DNA from: CAYLGY01 sp964383325
GTDB taxonomy: Bacteria; Pseudomonadota; Alphaproteobacteria; Rhizobiales; Rhizobiaceae
Assembly: GCA_964383325.1 (NCBI GenBank)
Contig: CAYLGY010000002.1
Location: 1 to 64,000, forward strand
Reading direction: 5' to 3'
DNA length: 64,000 nucleotides
Shown: one piece after another, positions 57,949 through 64,000 of the stretch
Numbering within the stretch: position 1 is the first letter of the stretch
Layout of the letters: each line of letters opens with the position of its first letter
Position numbers and translations under genes: made by a program
Notes under the pieces: model-generated
What the model was told of the DNA's origin: nothing
The model's input: the letters and a program-made list of their open reading frames with translations, nothing else
Database searches by the model: none

Positions 57949-59033
57949 CGGGGCCTCTGCCAGCCAATGCCACCATCGGCATACTCGGTGGCGGCCAGCT
58001 CGGGCGCATGCTGGCGATGGCGGCAGCCCGGCTGTCCTACCGGACGATCATCCTGGAACCCGACGCACAATGCCCGGCGGCGCAGCTTGCCAATCGCCAT
58101 ATCGTCGCGCCCTATGAGGACGGGGCCGCGCTGGCGGACCTTGCCAATGCCTGCGATGCAGTCACCTTCGAATTCGAGAACGTTCCCCTGACGGCACTGC
58201 AGCAGCTTGTGGACAGAGTCCCCGTGATGCCGGGCTCCAGGGCGCTTGAAACGGCGCAGGACCGGCTGGTTGAAAAGCAGCACCTCAACCGGATCGGGGT
58301 GCCGACCGCACGCTTTCGTCAGATTGACGGAGATGAGGACCTAGCCGCGGCGCTGGCGGAATTTTCGGGGAGCGGCGTCCTCAAGACCCGCCGCCTCGGC
58401 TATGACGGCAAGGGGCAGCGGCGGTTCGAGAATGCCGGCGGCAAGGAAGCGGCCGGCGCCCATGCCGATATGGGATCGGTGCCGTTGATCCTGGAAGAGT
58501 TCGTCCGCTTTGAATGCGAGTTCTCGGTCGTGGCGGCACGCAGTCGCGATGGAACGATGAAGACCTATGAACCGTCGCGAAACCTGCACCGCAATGGCAT
58601 TCTGGCGGTTTCATCCGTGCCGGCAGGCCTGCCGCAGCCGGCAGCGATGGAAGCGCGGGAGATGGTCTGTCGCCTTGCCGGTTCGCTGGAATATGTCGGC
58701 GTGCTCGCCGTGGAGTTCTTCCTGCTTCCCGACGGGCGCATTCTGGCCAATGAGTTCGCGCCCCGGGTGCATAATTCGGGCCACTGGACGGAGGCCGCCT
58801 GCGGGGTTTCACAGTTCGAACAGCATATCCGCGCGGTTGCGGGCCTGCCGCTTGCCGAGCCAAATCTCCACTTTCCCTGCGAGATGCACAATCTGATCGG
58901 CGAGGAGGTGCTGCAGGCGCCCGATATTGCGGCCATGCCGGATACCGTCCTGCATCTGTACGGCAAGCGCGAGATCCGGCCGGGTCGCAAGATGGGTCAT
59001 TACACGCGCCGGACAGCGCCGGAGCAGGCCTGA
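57945..59033 (+). CDS. purK: 5-(carboxyamino)imidazole ribonucleotide synthase
   Basis: A 362-residue ATP-grasp ligase making N5-CAIR from AIR, bicarbonate and ATP, feeding PurE. TIGILGGGQLGRMLAMAA at the N-terminus, CDAVTFEFENVPL, RLVEKQHLNRIGVPTARF, LKTRRLGYDGKGQ, and the late RILANEFAPRVHNSGHWT. It overlaps purE by 4 bp. Confidence 0.96.
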   Translation: MTGPLPANATIGILGGGQLGRMLAMAAARLSYRTIILEPDAQCPAAQLANRHIVAPYEDGAALADLANACDAVTFEFENVPLTALQQLVDRVPVMPGSRALETAQDRLVEKQHLNRIGVPTARFRQIDGDEDLAAALAEFSGSGVLKTRRLGYDGKGQRRFENAGGKEAAGAHADMGSVPLILEEFVRFECEFSVVAARSRDGTMKTYEPSRNLHRNGILAVSSVPAGLPQPAAMEAREMVCRLAGSLEYVGVLAVEFFLLPDGRILANEFAPRVHNSGHWTEAACGVSQFEQHIRAVAGLPLAEPNLHFPCEMHNLIGEEVLQAPDIAAMPDTVLHLYGKREIRPGRKMGHYTRRTAPEQA

Positions 59034-59040
59034 AATCTTA

Positions 59041-60558
59041 CTACTCCGTGACGATCTTTACCTTGTCTCCGGCCGATAGCGTCGCGCTGGCCGGCAAGGC
59101 ATTGAGCAGCCGGAACAAGGCCAGCTTGCGTTCGGTGCCCTGCATCCTGGCGGCAAGGCTGCCGACCGTATCTCCGGGGCGTACTTCGACGATCCGGATG
59201 CGCAAGGGCTTGACGTCACGCCGCTCGGCCTCGGTCAGCCGCCGGAAGCTTGAGGTGACGCCGCCGGCGATCGCCTGCAGCTGGTCATTGCTGAGCGGCG
59301 CCGCGGTCAGGAGGCGGAAGATCCGGTTGCCGGAGCGGATGACGGTGACGTCGAATCGCCAACCATCGGCGCGCGCCTCGCCTCGGGCTGCCTCCATTCC
59401 GTTGATGCGAAGGGACTGGACCGTACCGTCATCGAGCCCGACGACCCAACCGCTGCGCAGATATTCGGCGGGCGATTCCGGTCCCGAAACGGTTACGGCA
59501 TCGAAGCGGACTGCGACATCTCCCGGTCCCGCCGCCGTGACGGCAGTCGACGAATTGTCGATCAGATAGCCGGAGGGCACGTCGAAGCGCACGCCAAGCT
59601 GCGGATGCAGAAAAGTCGACCCGCGAACGATGCCCTCGCTCGGCGGATCGCCATAGAGCATTCCATCGATCCCGGCGAGAAACGCATCCCGGTCACGCTT
59701 GCCGCCAGCGGCGGAGACATAGGTGCGCGCGTGCCCTTCCGCCAGTTCGATCCGGCGCGGCGCCGCCGGGTGCGAGGCGAGGAAATCAAGGGCGCTCGGC
59801 GTGTTGTTCGAACCGACGCTGCGGAAATCCGAATAGGCCGCCATGGATTTGAGGAAACGCGAAGCGGCGTAAGGATCGAAGCCGGCATTGGCCAGCTCGC
59901 GGATTCCGATCGCGTCCGCCTCCAGCTCCTGCTGGCGGGAAAACTGCGCCAGTCGCAGCTTGCCGCGCACCAGCTCGCTCCGCACAGCCGAATCATTGCC
60001 GAGAACTTCCGCCACGACCTTCGTCGCCAGTTCCTCCTCGGCCTCCTTGCGCTGACGCTCGATGCCGTGATTGGCGGTCACATGCCCCATTTCATGGGCG
60101 ATGACCGCCGCAAGCTCGGCCGAATCATTAGCCAGCGCCAGTAGCCCGCGCGTCACGTACAGATAGCCGCCCGGCAGGGCGAAGGCATTGATGTTCGCCG
60201 AATCGAGGATGGTGATGCGGTAGCTGTGCTCCTTGTTCGGATAGCCGAGCGACAGATCGCCCACCACCCGCGCAACCATGCGTTCCAGTTTCGGATCCGA
60301 ATATTCGCCGCCATAGGTCGCGAGAATGCGCGGGTGCTGCTGCGCGGCGATGGCCACCATCCGGTCATTGCGCGCCACGCGGTCGACCGTGACCGGATTG
60401 CGCGAAGGCTGGAACGCCTGTTCGTCGATGACGGGCGTGGCCATCTGGCAGGCGGGCAGCACGAGGACAAGCGCGACCGTCGCGGCAAGCCGGCGGAGTC
60501 TCCGCCCTGCCCCGCTGCCTTCTCCCGGCCGCAGCCCTGTGATGGTTGTGTTCGACAT
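59041..60558 (-). CDS. M48-family metalloprotease lipoprotein with C-terminal LysM-like domain
   Basis: A 505-residue lipoprotein. Start MSNTTITGLR, hydrophobic AATVALVLVLP and a lipobox ending in Cys (LPAC) at about residue 37. The M48 zinc motif is HEMGH near 154–158, with the third ligand in QQELEADAIG near 206. These are as in BepA/YfgC-type outer-membrane quality-control proteases. The final 50 residues (VRPGDTVGSLAARMQGTERK) resemble a LysM-type domain for glycan binding. The upstream in-frame TTG at 60606 is less likely. Confidence 0.87.
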   Translation of the reverse strand: MSNTTITGLRPGEGSGAGRRLRRLAATVALVLVLPACQMATPVIDEQAFQPSRNPVTVDRVARNDRMVAIAAQQHPRILATYGGEYSDPKLERMVARVVGDLSLGYPNKEHSYRITILDSANINAFALPGGYLYVTRGLLALANDSAELAAVIAHEMGHVTANHGIERQRKEAEEELATKVVAEVLGNDSAVRSELVRGKLRLAQFSRQQELEADAIGIRELANAGFDPYAASRFLKSMAAYSDFRSVGSNNTPSALDFLASHPAAPRRIELAEGHARTYVSAAGGKRDRDAFLAGIDGMLYGDPPSEGIVRGSTFLHPQLGVRFDVPSGYLIDNSSTAVTAAGPGDVAVRFDAVTVSGPESPAEYLRSGWVVGLDDGTVQSLRINGMEAARGEARADGWRFDVTVIRSGNRIFRLLTAAPLSNDQLQAIAGGVTSSFRRLTEAERRDVKPLRIRIVEVRPGDTVGSLAARMQGTERKLALFRLLNALPASATLSAGDKVKIVTE

Positions 60559-60694
60559 TCCGGAATGCTTCAAAATCAGAGGTGCGCCTTCCTGATACCA
60601 CGCCAATGGCTTAATTTGGGTATAAATTTGTCAGGCGACAATATTGCGCTCCGGTTTTCTTGCCTCCACCATGCCGGGAAGCGTGACGGGCAGC

Positions 60695-61375
60695 TCATTC
60701 CAGCGCAAGCAGCTCCCGCGGCCGTCCGCGCCTCGCAATCCGTCGTCCCTCGAGCACGAACAATTCATCGGCAAGGCTGGCCGCATCTTCCGGATGGTGG
60801 CTGACAAGCAGAATTGTCATGTTCCGCCGCGCATGCAGCTCGCGCAGGAGTTCCACCATGTCGCGCCGCAAGGTTGTGTCCAGCGAGGCAAAAGGCTCGT
60901 CCAGCAGGAGAACCGGCCGATCACGCACCAGCGCGCGCGCCAGTGCGACGCGCTGGCGTTCCCCGCCGGACAGCGCATTCGGCAGGCGCCGTTCCTTGCC
61001 CGACAGTCCCGTGGCCTCCAGGGCTTCGCCGATCCGGGCCCGGTCAGCCAGACCGAGGCGCAGCGAGGGCGACAGGCCGAGGCCGATATTGGCCGCGACA
61101 TCGAGATGGCCGAAGAGATTGTTCTCCTGGAATACCATGGTGACCGGCCGGTCGCGCGGCGCCAGCGCCGTCACATCCATGTCGCCGATGCGGATCGTGC
61201 CGGATGCGGGCACCTCGAAGCCGGCGGCCAGATGCAACAGGGTCGATTTGCCGGACCCGCTCGCCCCCATCAGCGCGACAATCCTGCCGGCGGCAATTTC
61301 GAAGTCGAACGCGAATTCCTCCCCTCCCGGATAGGAAAAGCGGACGTCGTCGAACCGGAGCGAGGCGCCGCTCAC
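60695..61375 (-). CDS. thiQ: Thiamine ABC transporter ATP-binding protein
   Basis: A 226-residue short importer ATPase without a C-terminal regulatory domain. GASGSGKSTLLHLAAGFE (Walker A), VFQENNLFGHLDVAANIGLGLSP (ThiQ-type Q-loop region), LSGGERQRVALARAL, LLLDEPFASLD and VSHHPEDAA. GTG start at 61375 overlapping the thiP stop (GTGA). Third gene of thiBPQ. Confidence 0.94.
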   Translation of the reverse strand: MSGASLRFDDVRFSYPGGEEFAFDFEIAAGRIVALMGASGSGKSTLLHLAAGFEVPASGTIRIGDMDVTALAPRDRPVTMVFQENNLFGHLDVAANIGLGLSPSLRLGLADRARIGEALEATGLSGKERRLPNALSGGERQRVALARALVRDRPVLLLDEPFASLDTTLRRDMVELLRELHARRNMTILLVSHHPEDAASLADELFVLEGRRIARRGRPRELLALE

Positions 61376-62988
61376 GAGCGTTCCTCTCCACGGGCGGCAA
61401 TCCACATCAGTCCCAGCGCCAGCAATGCAAGGATGAGGGCAAGCCCGGCCGCATCGTCGGTCCGGTAGCTGCCAAGGCGCATCAGGAGGAGATAGGGCAA
61501 GGTCTGCACGAGGTCGCTGCCGAACAGCGCAATGACGCCGAGATCGCCGAGCGAAAGCGCCATGGCGAATGCGAAGCCCGTCATCAGCGGTCGGCGCAGC
61601 ACCGGCCATTCGATGAGGCGCAGCCGGGCGAAGCCGGAAATGCCGAGAGATTCGGCAAGCTTTCCATGCTGGTCCAGCGAACGGTCATGGGCCGGACGGA
61701 TGGCGCGGACGACGAAGGGCATGGCCATCGCCGCATTGACAATCACGACCATTGCCGGGGCCATGACGAATACATTGCCGAAATGGCGCAACAGGACGAA
61801 CCAGCCCGCACCGATCACGATAGGCGGTACGGCCAGCACCAGCAGCGGCGCGATCTCCATTGCCCGCTCGACCATGCCGGGACGCAAGGTCCGGCGCGCC
61901 AGTTCCAGCCGCTTTCGCGCCGAAACGAGTCCGAGCGACAGGCTGACCGAGAGCAAGGCGGCGGCAAGAGCGAGAATGAGGCTGGTGAGGATGGCGCGGT
62001 GCACCGCCGCTTCGCCCGCCAGCCGGACCAGATCGGCGGAAAGTCCGGACTCCATGACAGCCAGCATCGGCCCGAGGACGAAGATGGCGGCTGCCCCGAT
62101 CCAGGCGGCATTGACGAGCCTTTCGGCCATTGCGGGACGCGAGAAGCGGCGCCGCGTCAGATTGAGTTCGCGCGCAGCGGTGAAGTGCCCGCCGAGGCGC
62201 CCCATCACCACGAGCAGAGCAAGGGTGAGGCCAAGTTGCACAAGCGTGAGGATCACCGCCCTCGCCGGATCGAAATCGAAGCGTAGCGCCTGGTAGATTG
62301 CCACTTCGAGCGTCGCCGCTCCTGGCCCGCCGCCGAGCGTCAGCACGATGGTGAAGGATGTGACGCAGAGCATCAGCACCAGCCCGGCAATGCCCGGCAG
62401 GGTCGCGCGCAGGACCGGCCATTCGATCAGTCGCCATTGCGCCGAGGGGCCCATGCCGAGCTGTTCCGCCAGCCGCCACTGGTCGTTCGGAATCGTCTCG
62501 AGCGCCTCCAGGAACAGCCGTGTCGCCAGCGGCAGGTTGAAGAAGACATGCGCCACGAGAATGCCGGACAGACCGTAGATGCCGCCCCAGCTACCGCCGG
62601 AAAGAAAGGCGAGCGCGGGCGCCAGCAGCCCTGCCCGGCCATAGAGCGCAAGCACGCCCAGCGCCGCGACCAGCGCCGGCAAGGCGAGCGGAACGCCGAA
62701 GAGCCGCAGCAGCCATTCCCGCCCCGGAAAATCCGGATGGCGCGAAATGGCGCGGGCGACGGCCAGCGCCGGCAGGACCGAAAGCAGGGTCGAGAGCACT
62801 GCCTGCAGCAGCGTGAACCGCGCCACGCGCCAGAGATAGGGATCGAGATAGCCGGCGAGCGAGCGCCAGTCCCCGGCCGCCTGCAACAGGAGACCGAGAA
62901 AGGCGCCGCCCGCCAACGCGCCGAGCCCCGCAAGGGCCAGCGCTCCGGCCAGAGGCGCAGGCCGGCCTCGCCTTGCCGGGTGCCTCAT
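61372..62988 (-). CDS. thiP: Thiamine/thiamine-pyrophosphate ABC transporter permease
   Basis: A 538-residue permease with two BPD_transp_1 halves in one chain, about twelve helices, as in ThiP. Two EAA-type loops are visible: AEQLGMGPSAQWRLIEWPVLRAT and AESLGISGFARLRLIEWPVLRRPL. The latter motif (RLIEWPxLRxPL) is typical of ThiP. ATG at 62988 overlapping the thiB stop (ATGA). Confidence 0.94.
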   Translation of the reverse strand: MRHPARRGRPAPLAGALALAGLGALAGGAFLGLLLQAAGDWRSLAGYLDPYLWRVARFTLLQAVLSTLLSVLPALAVARAISRHPDFPGREWLLRLFGVPLALPALVAALGVLALYGRAGLLAPALAFLSGGSWGGIYGLSGILVAHVFFNLPLATRLFLEALETIPNDQWRLAEQLGMGPSAQWRLIEWPVLRATLPGIAGLVLMLCVTSFTIVLTLGGGPGAATLEVAIYQALRFDFDPARAVILTLVQLGLTLALLVVMGRLGGHFTAARELNLTRRRFSRPAMAERLVNAAWIGAAAIFVLGPMLAVMESGLSADLVRLAGEAAVHRAILTSLILALAAALLSVSLSLGLVSARKRLELARRTLRPGMVERAMEIAPLLVLAVPPIVIGAGWFVLLRHFGNVFVMAPAMVVIVNAAMAMPFVVRAIRPAHDRSLDQHGKLAESLGISGFARLRLIEWPVLRRPLMTGFAFAMALSLGDLGVIALFGSDLVQTLPYLLLMRLGSYRTDDAAGLALILALLALGLMWIAARGEERS

Positions 62989-63980
62989 CTGGCCATGACC
63001 GACAGCCATTCCTGGATCCAGTCCTGGCGCCTCGCCGCTACTTCATCGGCATCGAGAGCAAGGCTCCGCTCCGGCTGGACGAGCTGGGCGAAGACCGGAT
63101 GGAGGGGACCCGAAGTCCGGCCCGCCGGCAGCATCCAGTTGGTCTGCGGAATGACATCCTGGAAGCCCGGCCCGGTCATGAAGGCCAGAAAGCGCGCGGC
63201 GAGCGGGTTCTGCGCCCCCTTGCGCGTCTGTCCTGCGATCTCGACCTGGAGATAGTGGCCTTCGGAGAATTCCACCGCCCGATAGCGATCCGAGCCTTCC
63301 TCGATCAGATGGTAGGCGGGCGATGTGGTGTAGGAGACCACCATTTCCGCCTCGCCGCTGGTGAAGAGGCCATAGGCCTCGCTCCAGCCCGGGGTGACGG
63401 TCAGGATCTTGTCGCTGAGCTGTTGCCAGGCCGCGGCGGCATCCTCGCCATGAACTGCCTTCATCCACAGCAGGAAGCCCAGGCCGGGCGTCGAAGTGCG
63501 CGGATCCTGGATGACCAGCTTTGCATCCGGAGGCATCGCGATCAGTTCCGCAAGGCTCCGCGGCGGCTCGGGCAATTTCTCGCTGTCGTAGATGATGGCG
63601 AAATGCCCGTAGTCGAACGGCACGAAGACCTCGTCATCCCATCCGCCCGGCACGTCCACATCGGCAAGATCGATGCCGTGGGGCGCGAAGAGGCCCGTCG
63701 CTTTCGCTTCCGCCATCAGATTGGTGTCGAGCCCCAGCATCACGTCGGCCTGTGTCCCCTCGCCCTCCAGCCGCAGCCGGTTCAGCATGGCGACGCCGTC
63801 CGCGACGGCAATGAATTCGAGATCGCAGCCGCATTCGGCCTCGAAGGCCTTCTCGATGGCCGGCCCCGGCCCCCATTCAGCGGTAAAGCTGTCATAGGTA
63901 TAGACGGTCAGCGTCTCCGCCATGGCCGCCGAGGACAGGAAAACCGCGCCGAGCGCGGCGCTCAATCGCTTCAGATGCAT
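62985..63980 (-). CDS. thiB: Thiamine-binding periplasmic protein
   Basis: A 331-residue periplasmic binding protein with signal peptide (MHLKRLSAALGAVFLSSAAMA). LTVYTYDSFTAEWGPGPAIEKAFEAECGCDLEFIAVADGVAMLNRL, VPFDYGHFAIIYDSEKL, GLGFLLWMKAVHGEDAAAAW and VSYTTSPAYHLIEEG are ThiB-type signatures. It delivers thiamine (or phosphate esters) to ThiP. Only 20 bases precede it here, so a TPP riboswitch, common before thiB, would be outside the window. Confidence 0.95.
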   Translation of the reverse strand: MHLKRLSAALGAVFLSSAAMAETLTVYTYDSFTAEWGPGPAIEKAFEAECGCDLEFIAVADGVAMLNRLRLEGEGTQADVMLGLDTNLMAEAKATGLFAPHGIDLADVDVPGGWDDEVFVPFDYGHFAIIYDSEKLPEPPRSLAELIAMPPDAKLVIQDPRTSTPGLGFLLWMKAVHGEDAAAAWQQLSDKILTVTPGWSEAYGLFTSGEAEMVVSYTTSPAYHLIEEGSDRYRAVEFSEGHYLQVEIAGQTRKGAQNPLAARFLAFMTGPGFQDVIPQTNWMLPAGRTSGPLHPVFAQLVQPERSLALDADEVAARRQDWIQEWLSVMAR

Positions 63981-64000
63981 GAAATCGCTCCATTGAATGG

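Noticed and set aside
63981..64000. TPP riboswitch upstream of thiB
   Set aside because: Only 20 bases are available before the start codon, so it cannot be judged from this window.
1..64000. Prophage, transposon or defence island
   Set aside because: No integrase, transposase, phage structural, toxin–antitoxin or restriction genes were recognised, and gene order is that of core chromosome.

Overview
This window is GC-rich chromosomal DNA from an alphaproteobacterium, almost certainly of the order Hyphomicrobiales (Rhizobiales). The evidence is the gene content and order: a phosphatidylcholine synthase; the argS–SPOR–nagZ–scpA–scpB–tatABC–serS–surE–pcm block; dgt divergent from erpA; pyrB coupled to a degenerate dihydroorotase-like gene; two YdcH-like genes beside purEK; a 2,047-residue polar coiled-coil protein resembling the Agrobacterium growth-pole-ring protein with a perfect CtrA box upstream; and the dispersed palindromic repeats typical of rhizobial genomes. 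I see no rRNA or tRNA genes, no CRISPR array, no transposase and no phage genes. Almost everything is core chromosome. The species cannot be named from this stretch.

Layout. 1–2972 (minus): the end of a nucleoside/BMP-type ABC importer and a quinone oxidoreductase, the latter coupled to phosphatidylcholine synthase (2974–3729). 3997–6552: a UbiH/COQ6-type hydroxylase, an AEC carrier and hspQ. 6607–20472 is a long minus-strand block read from right to left: dgt, argS, a SPOR protein, nagZ, scpA, scpB, an orphan FbpC-type ABC ATPase, tatA, tatB, tatC, serS, surE and pcm. It links chromosome segregation, peptidoglycan recycling, twin-arginine export and stationary-phase repair genes. 20599–24880: erpA, the folate trio folP–folB–folK, a DUF922 secreted protein and a ferredoxin/ferredoxin-reductase pair. 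25172–31315: the giant polar coiled-coil protein, followed by a strong hairpin and convergent aidB.

33202–37187 is a tight plus-strand operon (pyrB, pyrC-like, plsY, dprA). 37743–43822 is a second one (topA, rnr, DUF983, NUDIX), followed by rpmG. 44105–44990 is non-coding or remnant DNA holding a tandem array of a palindromic repeat that broke the assembly (100 N). 45425–52588: a short-chain dehydrogenase, an M20 deacylase and a complete dipeptide-type ABC importer whose two ATPases are fused. 52737–54784: an acyl-CoA dehydrogenase coupled to 3-hydroxyisobutyrate dehydrogenase (valine catabolism), preceded by a small upstream ORF. 55143–60558: several small DUF proteins, a quinone oxidoreductase, purE–purK and an M48 lipoprotein protease. 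60695–63980: thiB–thiP–thiQ, the thiamine importer.

Recurring features are 1–4 bp stop/start overlaps (ATGA, GTGA, TTGA) and probable TTG or GTG starts at several core genes (hspQ, surE, tatC, topA, rnr, folK, thiQ). Nothing here is a clear new defence or mobile system. The observations I rate highest are the CtrA-box/growth-pole-ring-like gene with a recent internal repeat duplication, the probable pseudoenzyme dihydroorotase, the extra ABC ATPase wedged between scpB and tatA, and the uORF with its Shine-Dalgarno in a hairpin loop ahead of the acyl-CoA dehydrogenase.
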